DNA from: Frondihabitans sp.
Lineage (GTDB): Bacteria > Actinomycetota > Actinomycetes > Actinomycetales > Microbacteriaceae
Reading direction: 5' to 3'
NCBI GenBank assembly: GCA_025464735.1
Contig: JAODMX010000176.1
Span: 1-23,918, forward strand
DNA length: 23,918 nucleotides
Part shown: piece by piece, positions 14,684-21,752 of the stretch
Layout of the letters: each line of letters starts with the position of its first letter
Position numbering within the stretch: position 1 is the stretch's first letter
Position numbers and translations under genes: made by a program
Notes under the pieces: generated by a model
What the model was told of the DNA's origin: nothing
Seen by the model: only the letters and a program-made list of their open reading frames with translations
Databases searched by the model: none

Positions 14684-14978
14684 GTATCCGCGACGCTACC
14701 GCGCGACGCGACCGCGCGACGCGACCGCGCCGCCGCACCTCCGCGCGAAAAAACTTCCCCACCGCCCCAATCCGCCGGCCGCACGGCGCCGAACACCTTC
14801 CCAGAGAGACCGCCAACACCTCATCCCGCACCGAATCGCTCGCCCCAGAACGGTTCACCGCGGTGGTCTTCTCGCGGAAGCCGGGCGTGATTGCCATCCC
14901 AGACGGTCCTTCCACGGGAAGACCGCCCCGGTAACGGTGCCACGAAGTCGAATGGGGCGGATGGAGGTGAGACCTGAC

Positions 14979-15578
14979 ATGCTGGAACTCGTGAGTCACG
15001 ATGTGGAGACACCCGGGCGGGAGACCGCGACGGCGGCGACGCCCGAAGAGCTCCTCGAGCGTGCCGCTGACGGTGACCGTGCTGCGTTCGCCGAGCTCTA
15101 CGACCAGACCGCTCCTCGGGTTCTCGGCCTCATCAAGCGCCTCCTGAAAGACCACTCGCAGTCGGAGGAGGTCACGCAGGAGGTCTTCCTCGAGATTTGG
15201 CAGACCGCGACCCGGTTCGATCACAGCAAGGGCAGTGCCGCAAGCTGGATGCTCACGATGGCTCACCGCCGCGCGGTCGACCGAGTGCGGGCCAGCCAGT
15301 CGAGTCGAGACCGCGATACGAAGGTCGGCATCCGCGATTTCGCCACCGACTACGACTCGGTCACCGAACAGGTTGAAATCCGCATCGAGCACGAGCGTGT
15401 CGAGCGGGCCCTCGCACGCCTCACCGAACTGCAGCGCCAGGCGGTGACTCTCGCCTACTACGGGGGTTTCAGCCACAGTGAAGTCTCTACGATGTTGCAC
15501 GTTCCGATCGGAACGGTGAAAACCAGGCTGCGCGACGGAATGATCCGCCTGCGCGACGAACTAGGAGTTGTGTCATGA
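14979..15578 (+). CDS. sigK: ECF sigma factor of the SigK type
   Basis: This is an extracytoplasmic-function RNA polymerase sigma factor of 199 residues. Region 2 runs from RAADGDRAAFAELYDQTAPR through EEVTQEVFLEIW to ASWMLTMAHRRAVDRVR. Region 4 is LTELQRQAVTLAYYGGFSHS, then EVSTMLHVPIGTVKTRLRDG and MIRLRDEL, the recognition helix for the -35 box. The start is ATG 14979, with a strong GGAGGTGA (14963-14970) eight bases upstream; in-frame ATGs at 14952 and 14961 would place that site inside the gene. It overlaps the anti-sigma gene as ATGA. The SigK name rests on the paired RskA-type partner; SigK factors respond to redox or envelope signals when RskA is cleaved. The target promoter is not seen in this window. 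Confidence 0.88.
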   Translation: MLELVSHDVETPGRETATAATPEELLERAADGDRAAFAELYDQTAPRVLGLIKRLLKDHSQSEEVTQEVFLEIWQTATRFDHSKGSAASWMLTMAHRRAVDRVRASQSSRDRDTKVGIRDFATDYDSVTEQVEIRIEHERVERALARLTELQRQAVTLAYYGGFSHSEVSTMLHVPIGTVKTRLRDGMIRLRDELGVVS

Positions 15579-16441
15579 GCGACCGCGGCGGGGTGTCGGG
15601 CGAAGGCCCCGGGGTTCCCGAGACCGAAAATGCCTCGGGAGCCTACGTGCTCAACGCCCTGAACGATGAAGAACGTGAAGCATTCGAGGCGCGCATGGGC
15701 GAGTCCGACGAGCTCCGAACGGAGGTGGCCGAATTGAACGAGACAGCATTGCTGCTCGGTCGCGCGGTCGAGCCCGTCACTCCGTCGGCCGGCCTTCGGG
15801 CGAGCATCCTCGATCTGATCGAGACCACCCCGCAGCTTCCGAAGCTTGCGGCGCAGGATCCTGATCGCGACATCACCACGCCGGCCCAGCCCGGTGAGCC
15901 CCGCGTCACGCCCGCGGCAGAGGCCGCCCGAGACGCCACCCTTCTCGAGCCGACCCCGCTGGCTCGCCAGCGCTGGTTCATGCGTCCGGCCGTGCTCCTC
16001 GCTGCTGCCGCCGCCGCAGTGGCTCTGTTCTTCGGCGGTGGCGCTGTCGTCAACGGACTCCAAGGCCCGAGTTTGAGCCAGGGCCCGGACGGAGCCAGCA
16101 CAGCCATGTCGCAGATTCTCTCCGCGTCCGATGTGCAGCACACCGTCGCCGATGTCTCCACCGGGGGCAAGGCGACCCTGTACTGGTCAGAGTCGCTTCA
16201 GCGCTCCGCCGTCATCCTCGATGGCGTCGCGTCACTTCCGAGTGGCAAGACCTACCAACTCTGGTACATCAACGGCAAGAACATCGCCTCGGCCGGAACG
16301 CTGAGTGCGAAGTCCAGCATCGTCTCGCAGGTGCTTCGTGGCGACCTGTCGAAGGGCGACACCATCGGCATGACCGTTGAACCGTCCGGTGGCTCCAAGC
16401 AGCCGACGACGAAGCCGATCGTCGCGATCCAGAGCGCCTAA
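15575..16441 (+). CDS. rskA: Membrane anti-sigma-K factor
   Basis: This is a single-pass anti-sigma factor of 288 residues. The cytoplasmic sigma-binding part comes first, with SGAYVLNALNDEEREAFE (21-38) as the conserved helix, then a Pro/Ala-rich linker. The membrane helix is at about 137-159 (RPAVLLAAAAAAVALFFGGG). The external RskA domain contains YQLWYINGKN (227-236), ASAGTL and TVEPSGGSKQPTTKP (267-281), the classical end motif. It lacks a full HxxxCxxC zinc motif, as is usual for RskA. It holds the sigma factor at the membrane until regulated proteolysis releases it, a mechanism known for the family. Start ATG 15575 overlaps the sigma stop. It converges on pstB with only 36 bases between. 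Confidence 0.9.
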   Translation: MSDRGGVSGEGPGVPETENASGAYVLNALNDEEREAFEARMGESDELRTEVAELNETALLLGRAVEPVTPSAGLRASILDLIETTPQLPKLAAQDPDRDITTPAQPGEPRVTPAAEAARDATLLEPTPLARQRWFMRPAVLLAAAAAAVALFFGGGAVVNGLQGPSLSQGPDGASTAMSQILSASDVQHTVADVSTGGKATLYWSESLQRSAVILDGVASLPSGKTYQLWYINGKNIASAGTLSAKSSIVSQVLRGDLSKGDTIGMTVEPSGGSKQPTTKPIVAIQSA

Positions 16442-16477
16442 ACGACCGTCGAGGCGCGCGCGCAAGCGCCCGGCAGC

Positions 16478-17257
16478 CTAACCGAAGCGGCCGGAGACGT
16501 AGTCTTCGGTGGCCTGAACCGACGGGTTCGAGAACATCGTCGTGGTGTCGTCGTACTCGATCAGTTTGCCGGGCTTGCCGGTGCCGGCGATGTTGAAGAA
16601 CGCCGTCTTGTCGCTGACACGGCTCGCCTGCTGCATGTTGTGCGTCACGATCACGATCGTGTACTCGGCCTTCAGCTCCTCGATCAGGTCTTCGATGGCG
16701 AGCGTGGAGATCGGGTCGAGGGCTGAGCAGGGCTCGTCCATCAGCACGACATCGGGGGAGACCGCGATGGCGCGCGCGATGCAGAGGCGCTGTTGCTGTC
16801 CGCCGGAGAGCCCGGATCCTGGTTTGTCGAGGCGGTCCTTGACCTCGTTCCAGAGGTTGGCGCCCTGGAGTGACTTCTCGACCAGAGCGTCGGCATCGCT
16901 CTTTGCCATCTTGCGGTTGTTCAGCTTGACGCCGGCCAACACGTTCTCTTTGATCGACATCGTCGGGAACGGGTTCGGGCGCTGGAAGACCATGCCCACC
17001 TGGCGCCGGACGAGCACGGGGTCGACTCCGGGGCCGTAGAGGTCGTTGCCGTCGATGAGGACCTCGCCGTCGACGTACGCCCCCGGGATCACCTCGTGCA
17101 TGCGGTTGAGCGTGCGGAGGAAGGTCGACTTGCCGCAGCCGGAGGGGCCGATGAAGGCTGTGACGGTGCGGGGTTCGATGGTGATGTTGACGTCTTCGAC
17201 GGCCTTGAACTTGCCGTAGTAGACGTTGAGGTCGTTGACTTCGATGCGCTTGGACAC
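16478..17257 (-). CDS. pstB: Phosphate ABC transporter ATP-binding protein
   Basis: This is the ATPase of the high-affinity phosphate importer PstSCAB, 259 residues. Walker [10 protein letters not shown] is at 37-45, the Q-loop QRPNPFP at 92-98, the signature LSGGQQQR at 150-157, Walker B VVLMDEP at 170-176, and the switch His206 in [17 protein letters not shown] wording, DNDLYGP-like insertions and the C-terminal [10 protein letters not shown] are typical of PstB. The start GTG 17257 has AAGGA upstream, 31 bases after pstA. It is last in the pst operon. No phoU is seen next to it. Confidence 0.96.
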   Translation of the reverse strand: MSKRIEVNDLNVYYGKFKAVEDVNITIEPRTVTAFIGPSGCGKSTFLRTLNRMHEVIPGAYVDGEVLIDGNDLYGPGVDPVLVRRQVGMVFQRPNPFPTMSIKENVLAGVKLNNRKMAKSDADALVEKSLQGANLWNEVKDRLDKPGSGLSGGQQQRLCIARAIAVSPDVVLMDEPCSALDPISTLAIEDLIEELKAEYTIVIVTHNMQQASRVSDKTAFFNIAGTGKPGKLIEYDDTTTMFSNPSVQATEDYVSGRFG

Positions 17258-17288
17258 GAGATTCCTTCGGGGCGGTGGAGTGCGAGGC

Positions 17289-18368
17289 CTAGCGGCCGAA
17301 CTTGGGGGCGAAGATCCGGCCGACGAGGCGCGCGATCAGGTTGAGAAGCATGACGATCAGGATGAGCACGAGAGCGCCCGTCCACGCTCGCTCGACGTAC
17401 GGCGTCGCGATCGGACCCTGGTTCGCGTACTGGGTGTACACGAACACCGGAAGGGTCATCATCTGGTTGTTGAAGAGGTCGTAGTTCATGCTCGTCGTGA
17501 AGCCGGTGGTGATCAAGAGCGGCGCGGTCTCACCGATGACGCGGGAGATCGACAGCATGACACCGGTCGTGAGGCCGGCGATCGAGGTCGGCAGCACGAT
17601 CTTGAGGATCGTCAGCCATTTGGGCACGCCCAGCGCGAAGCTCGCCTCCCGGAGTTCGTTCGGAACGATCTTGAGGATCTCCTCGCTCGACCGCACCACC
17701 ACCGGGATCATGAGGACGCTGAGGGCGATGGCGCCGACGATCCCGGCGCGGAAGGCGGGCCCGAGCAGCAGCGAGAACAGGGAGTAGGCGAAGAGCCCGG
17801 CCACGATGGAGGGGATGCCGGTCATGACGTCGACGAAGAACGTGATGGCCCTGGCCAGTCGCCCGCGCCCGTATTCGACGAGGTAGACGGAGGTCAACAG
17901 GCCGATGGGCACGCTGATGAGCGTGGCGAATGCGGTGATCTCGAGGGTTCCGATGATGGCGTGGAGGGCGCCGCCGCCGACGCTGATGATGTTGCGCATC
18001 GATTCGCTGAAGTACGAGACGTCGAAGCGGGCCACGCCGTTGGCGACGACGGTGTAGATCAGGGAGATGAGGGGCAGAAGCGCGATGATGAACGCGGTCG
18101 TGACCAGCGAGGTGATAAGGCGGTCCTTTGCCTTCCGGCCGCCCTCCACCACCATCGAGACGACCACGATGAGCACGTCGAAGAGCACCGTTCCGAAGAA
18201 GATCGCCCCGACGACGTTGAAATCGGCCGTGGTGCCGGAAGCCTTCAGGAGCAGGAAGACCAGGATGAAGACGATCCAGCTGCCGACGAGGAGCGCCCAG
18301 GTCGCCCCCTTCGGGAGTTTGCCGGCGGTCAGCGTATTGGTGCTGCGATTGCGGATGGCGACCGACAT
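17289..18368 (-). CDS. pstA: Phosphate ABC transporter permease PstA
   Basis: This is a membrane subunit of the phosphate importer, 359 residues. Extra hydrophobic segments in the first 130 residues make it longer than E. coli PstA (about 296). The conserved permease core begins near residue 140 with [20 protein letters not shown]. The EAA-type loop that contacts PstB is [20 protein letters not shown] followed by IVLP, and [15 protein letters not shown] follows. It starts at ATG 18368, sharing one base with the pstC stop. N-terminally extended PstA proteins are common in actinobacteria. Confidence 0.95.
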   Translation of the reverse strand: MSVAIRNRSTNTLTAGKLPKGATWALLVGSWIVFILVFLLLKASGTTADFNVVGAIFFGTVLFDVLIVVVSMVVEGGRKAKDRLITSLVTTAFIIALLPLISLIYTVVANGVARFDVSYFSESMRNIISVGGGALHAIIGTLEITAFATLISVPIGLLTSVYLVEYGRGRLARAITFFVDVMTGIPSIVAGLFAYSLFSLLLGPAFRAGIVGAIALSVLMIPVVVRSSEEILKIVPNELREASFALGVPKWLTILKIVLPTSIAGLTTGVMLSISRVIGETAPLLITTGFTTSMNYDLFNNQMMTLPVFVYTQYANQGPIATPYVERAWTGALVLILIVMLLNLIARLVGRIFAPKFGR

Positions 18369-19327
18369 CAGTTGGCTCCCGAGAATTCTCTACGACGATT
18401 GACAACGAAGCGGGCGACCATGTTGACCGCCAGGGTGATCACGAAGAGGATCAGGCCGGAGGCGACCAGCGTATTGAGCCCGACTCCCTGCGCTTCGTTG
18501 AACTGGAGGGCGATGTTCGCCGCGATGGTGTTCGGGTTCTGCGAGGTCAGCAGGAAGAAGTTGATGGTGATCGCCGGAGACAGGACGATGGCGATCGCAA
18601 GCGTCTCACCGAGGGCGCGGCCGAGGCCGAGCATGATCGCCGAGACGATTCCGGAGCGGGCAAAGGGAAGCACAGCCATTCGGATCATCTCCCAGCGAGT
18701 CGCGCCGAGCGCGAGCGCGGCCTCCTCCTGGAGCAACGGGGCCTGCAGGAAGATCTCACGCATCACGCCGGTCATGATCGGGAGGACCATTACGGCGAGC
18801 ACGATGGCCGCGGTGAGGATCGTGCGGCCCGTGCCGGAGACGGGGCCGGCGAAGAGAGGGATCCAGCCCACCTTGTCGACCAGCGTGTTGTAGAAGGGCT
18901 GGACGAACGGGGCCAGAACGATGACACCCCAGAGCCCGAAGACGACGCTGGGAACGGCCGCGAGGAGGTCGATGATGTAGCCGAGGATCGCGCTGATCCG
19001 GCGCGGGGCGTAGTGCGAGATGAACAGGGCGATGCCGAGCGAGAGCGGGATCGCGAAGATCATCGCGAGCACGGAGGCCCAGATCGTGCCGAAGACGAGC
19101 GGCGCGACGTAGCTCCAGAAATTCGTGGCGCTGTTCGGCAGGGTGCCCTTCGCCGCGAAGAACGCCGGCAGGCTCTGCCAGACGAGGAACGCCGCGACCA
19201 GAGCCAGGACCAGAAGAATCAGGGATCCCGAGACGACGGTCGCGAGGGAGAAGACCCGGTCGCCGATCCGGACTTTCACCTTCGGGCGAGCGTCACTGGC
19301 GAGGGGGCGTTCCGCGGTAGCGGTCAT
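18368..19327 (-). CDS. pstC: Phosphate ABC transporter permease PstC
   Basis: This is the second membrane subunit of the phosphate importer, 319 residues with six predicted helices after a basic N-terminus. The conserved core shows GTIWASVLAMIFAIPLSLGI, DLLAAVPSVVFGLWG (the periplasmic gate region) and LALGATRWEMIRMAVLP, the loop that docks on PstB. GLGRALGETLAIAIVLS follows. The start is ATG 19327. It lies 175 bases downstream of pstS, separated by a strong hairpin, and is translationally joined to pstA. Confidence 0.95.
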   Translation of the reverse strand: MTATAERPLASDARPKVKVRIGDRVFSLATVVSGSLILLVLALVAAFLVWQSLPAFFAAKGTLPNSATNFWSYVAPLVFGTIWASVLAMIFAIPLSLGIALFISHYAPRRISAILGYIIDLLAAVPSVVFGLWGVIVLAPFVQPFYNTLVDKVGWIPLFAGPVSGTGRTILTAAIVLAVMVLPIMTGVMREIFLQAPLLQEEAALALGATRWEMIRMAVLPFARSGIVSAIMLGLGRALGETLAIAIVLSPAITINFFLLTSQNPNTIAANIALQFNEAQGVGLNTLVASGLILFVITLAVNMVARFVVNRRREFSGAN

Positions 19328-19452
19328 GTGAGGGCGTTTTCCTGATCTGGCCGTATCGGCCGCATGACATCTTCGGGTTGTGGTGCTGATGCTAGGTGAT
19401 TCTCGTGCGGCTTCGGAAGGGTGTGGGACTCGTTCTTCTCGAGGGACGCACG

Positions 19453-19488
19453 GGTCCGGGCCGCGGCGAGGAGCCCGCGGCCCGGACC
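19453..19488 (-). terminator. Intra-operon hairpin between pstS and pstC
   Basis: GGTCCGGGCCGCGG (19453-19466) pairs perfectly with CCGCGGCCCGGACC (19475-19488) around an 8-base loop. No U-run follows in the pst direction. It is therefore more likely an attenuator or mRNA-stabilising stem that keeps pstS transcript levels above those of pstCAB than a full terminator. Confidence 0.65.
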
Positions 19489-19502
19489 GATGTGGTGCGG
19501 TG

Positions 19503-20606
19503 TTACTTGATGGTGGCGATGGCCTTGATGACCTTCGCCGACAGGGTGGCGCTGAGCGGTGCCGATCCGGCCTGGGCAGCAGCAGCCGTCTGACCGGCCG
19601 AGCTTGCCGCGTAGGTGGCGTAGGCCTTGAACAGCTTGGCCGTGGCGGCGTCGGTGTAGTTCTGGCACGGGATCAGGTAGCTGACCAGAACGATCGGCCA
19701 GTCACCCTTGGCGCTCGCCGTGCGGTCGATGTTGATCGCAAGGTCGTTCGCGGAACGACCCGAGACGAACGGCGACGCGGCAACGACCGCGGCAGCACCG
19801 GCGGCGCTGATGGTGGTGGCGGTGCCTCCGACGACGAGCTTCGCCTTCGACAGGGTGCCTGCACCCGAGTCGTCGATGTAGGCGATGCTGTTGCTGGCTG
19901 CCTTGACGGCCGATGCGACACCCGAGGTGCCCTTGGCGGCGTCACCGACCTTGTAGGGGAACGTCTGCGAGGCGGGAGCGGTCCAGACCGACTTCGCCTG
20001 GCTGGCGAGGTACTCGGTGAAGTTCTGGGTGGTGCCCGAGTCGTCCGAGCGGTGCACGACGGTGATCGAGGCCGACGGGAGCGTCGCGCTCGGGTTCAGC
20101 GTCTTGATCGCGGGGTCGTTCCACTTCGTGATGGTGCCCTTGAAGATGCCGGCGATGGCGTTGGCGTCGAGCGTCAGGTCGGTTACGCCGGAGACGTTGT
20201 ACGCGATCGCGATCGGGGAGATGTAGACGGGAAGGTCGATGCCCTTCGTGCCGGCCTTGCACTCCTTGAACGTCGAGGCAAGGTCTGTGTCGGCGAGGGC
20301 GGCGTCGGAACCAGCGAAGTCGGCCGAGCCCGCGATGAAGCTGGTGCGACCGGCTCCGGAACCCTGCGGGTTGTAGTTGATCGTGGCGCCGCTGTTGGCC
20401 TGCTGGAAGCCTGCCGCCCAGGTGGTCTCGGCGACGCCCTGCGCCGACGAGCCGATGCCGTTGAGGGTGCCGGAGGCCGTCGGAATGGCTGCTGCGGTGC
20501 TGCCGCTTGCTGCGGGGGTGGAATTCTCGTTGGACGCACACGAGGAGAGGGCGATGACGCCCACGATGGCGATGGCAGAGATGCTGCCGAGTCGCTTGAT
20601 GTTCAC
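19503..20606 (-). CDS. pstS: Phosphate-binding lipoprotein PstS
   Basis: This is the substrate-binding lipoprotein of the phosphate importer, 367 residues. The signal peptide has a basic start (MNIKR), a hydrophobic core ISAIAIVGVIAL and the lipobox LSSC, giving lipidated Cys23, so the protein is anchored to the outer face of the membrane. Typical PstS phosphate-ligand regions follow: GIGSSAQGVAETTWAAGFQ, YNPQGSGAGRTSFIAGSADF (about 78-97), DDSGTTQNFTEYL and AIGYI-like SIAYIDDSGAG. The start ATG 20606 has GAAGGGA about ten bases upstream. It is first in the pst operon, behind a PHO box. Confidence 0.95.
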   Translation of the reverse strand: MNIKRLGSISAIAIVGVIALSSCASNENSTPAASGSTAAAIPTASGTLNGIGSSAQGVAETTWAAGFQQANSGATINYNPQGSGAGRTSFIAGSADFAGSDAALADTDLASTFKECKAGTKGIDLPVYISPIAIAYNVSGVTDLTLDANAIAGIFKGTITKWNDPAIKTLNPSATLPSASITVVHRSDDSGTTQNFTEYLASQAKSVWTAPASQTFPYKVGDAAKGTSGVASAVKAASNSIAYIDDSGAGTLSKAKLVVGGTATTISAAGAAAVVAASPFVSGRSANDLAINIDRTASAKGDWPIVLVSYLIPCQNYTDAATAKLFKAYATYAASSAGQTAAAAQAGSAPLSATLSAKVIKAIATIK

Positions 20607-20670
20607 AGAGTTCCCTTCGGGAAAGGTTCGAGTCGTGATGCTGGACCGGGCCGGTGCTGACCCGCGAGCG

Positions 20671-20676
20671 AGGCTA
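20671..20676 (-). promoter_or_regulatory. Probable -10 box of the pstS promoter
   Basis: TAGCCT on the minus strand (20676-20671) lies about 32 bases downstream of the PHO box and about 65 bases before the pstS start. No -35 consensus is present, as expected where PhoP activates by binding in that region. Confidence 0.5.
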
Positions 20677-20707
20677 CGTTCGTGCGTTAACGACGTTCGC
20701 CCTTAGC

Positions 20708-20736
20708 GGTGAACGGGAGGTGAACGGACAGAGAAC
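20708..20736 (-). promoter_or_regulatory. PHO box (PhoP-binding direct repeats) for pstS
   Basis: On the minus strand three 7-base units occur at 11-base steps: GTTCTCT (20736-20730), GTTCACC (20725-20719) and GTTCACC (20714-20708). GTTCACC repeats at 11-base spacing are the known PhoP operator of Streptomyces and relatives, upstream of pst genes. Phosphate starvation is thus expected to switch on pstSCAB. Confidence 0.88.
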
Positions 20737-20773
20737 AAGCGCCCGAAATCACAGGTGATCGTCGGGCGCTTGT
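20735..20773 (-). terminator. Terminator of the ppk-mutT1 transcript
   Basis: ACAAGCGCCCGA (20735-20746) pairs perfectly with TCGGGCGCTTGT (20762-20773), with an inner ATCAC/GTGAT pairing. On the minus strand the stem is followed by TCTCTGTCC, which is only mildly U-rich. It lies 19 bases after the mutT1-like stop and overlaps the outermost PHO-box unit by two bases. Confidence 0.75.
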
Positions 20774-20792
20774 ATGAATGGTTTGTAAGAAC

Positions 20793-21752
20793 TCAGTCGC
20801 CGGGGCCGTGTGTTTCGACGGCAACGAGGGTGCCATCGGACTTGGACACGTGGAGAACCGTGTAGTCGGCGGTGCCCAGCGACGAGTACCGGCGGAGGTC
20901 GAGGCGGTGCCCCGCCCTCGTCTGCTCCGTCACCTGGCGGATGATCTCGGGGAGGACGGGCCCGTGACTGCAGATCACGGCATTGACGCCCTTCTTGAGC
21001 CGCTTCTTGATCACGCTCGCAACGTCGTCTGTGCCGCTTTCGAAGGCATCCTGGCTGATGTCGGCAGTCTGCTTGACCCCCACGTGGATGGCGGCCGAGA
21101 GCGGTTCGACCGTCGCCAGACAGCGGGCGGCCGTGCTACTGATGATGCGGTGCGGATGCCACGCCGCGATTCCTGGAGCAATGCTCTTGGCCTGCTTGCG
21201 GCCGACCGGGAGCAGAGGGCGAGTGGAGTCGACCCCCGACCACTGGGCTGGAGGCACAGCCTTGGCGTGCCGGAGCGCCACGATCGCGAACGTGCGGGCG
21301 GTGTCTGTCGCGACCCGATCAGCGAACCGCTCGAGAACTTCGGCGTCGCGCTCGTAGGTGAGCTGAGTGGCTGCCTTCGCGAGAGGGACCCATTCGGCGA
21401 GTTGCACCTCGTCGTTCGCCTTGAATGCACCCGCCCTGGCGAACTCCTCGTCGGAGACCTCGGCCGCCCAGTAGTGGACGACCTTGTCGCGACCGCCCGG
21501 CAGAAGGTACTCGGCCGTGCCGAGCGGTGCGCCGAGGGTGACGCGATAGCCGGTCTCTTCGCCGATTTCGCGCACGGCCGTCTGCGGTGTCGCTTCGCCG
21601 GGATCGACCTTGCCTTTGGGAAGGGACACGTCGTGGTGGTACTCGCGGTGGATGAGGAGAACACGGACCTTTCCGTCGACGATGCGCCAGCAGACGGCAC
21701 CGGCCGCCACCACGGTCGTAGCTGTGACACTGGAGGAGCGCGGCATCGTCAC
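20793..21752 (-). CDS. mutT1: MutT1-like Nudix hydrolase fused to histidine phosphatase
   Basis: This is a two-domain protein of 319 residues. The N-terminal Nudix domain has its box at 47-69: G47, E53, then REIGEETGY with metal-binding glutamates 62, 65 and 66. The C-terminal domain is a histidine phosphatase: LRHAKA at 160-165 with the phospho-accepting His162, [15 protein letters not shown], and SHGPVLPE near the end. Mycobacterial MutT1 has the same fusion, removes 8-oxo-GTP/dGTP and diadenosine polyphosphates, and also lies beside ppk. The start is GTG 21752, overlapping the ppk stop as GTGA; ATG 21746 is two codons later. It is co-transcribed with ppk. The name is by domain layout and gene order; substrate preference is not shown by sequence. 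Confidence 0.88.
   Translation of the reverse strand: MTMPRSSSVTATTVVAAGAVCWRIVDGKVRVLLIHREYHHDVSLPKGKVDPGEATPQTAVREIGEETGYRVTLGAPLGTAEYLLPGGRDKVVHYWAAEVSDEEFARAGAFKANDEVQLAEWVPLAKAATQLTYERDAEVLERFADRVATDTARTFAIVALRHAKAVPPAQWSGVDSTRPLLPVGRKQAKSIAPGIAAWHPHRIISSTAARCLATVEPLSAAIHVGVKQTADISQDAFESGTDDVASVIKKRLKKGVNAVICSHGPVLPEIIRQVTEQTRAGHRLDLRRYSSLGTADYTVLHVSKSDGTLVAVETHGPGD

Larger units (their letters stand above)
14354..14978. other. Gene-free interval with inverted repeats and structured elements
   Basis: No reading frame here has the composition of a real gene; frames that stay open are Arg/Pro/Ser-rich shadows. The interval holds two sets of GGCTTCG inverted repeats, a 78-base stem-enclosed structure, a 13-base tandem duplication (14701-14726) and the leader of the sigma-factor gene. 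Its size is well above the usual spacing in this window. It may be the remnant of a degraded gene or a site where repeats have accumulated. Confidence 0.6.

Noticed and set aside
14701..14726. Two tandem copies of a 13-base unit, considered as a CRISPR or iteron start.
   Set aside because: Only two copies, no spacers and no associated cas or rep genes; a simple GC-rich duplication.
14896..14952. Possible SigK-type autoregulatory promoter: CCATCC at 14896 and CGAAT near 14948.
   Set aside because: The spacing is over 40 bases rather than 16-17, so these do not form a SigK promoter.
14310..15500. Long minus-strand open frame across the gene-free interval and sigK.
   Set aside because: Its second half is antisense to a clear sigma factor and the rest is Arg/Ala/Gly-rich with no recognisable motif; a shadow in GC-rich DNA.
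16453..16470. Possible terminator between rskA and pstB (GGCGC/GCGCC).
   Set aside because: Only a 5-bp stem within an alternating GC run and no U-run on either strand; too weak to call.
17226..18893. Very long plus-strand frame opposite pstC, pstA and pstB.
   Set aside because: It is Asp/Glu/Arg/His-rich and lies antisense to three strongly conserved transporter genes.
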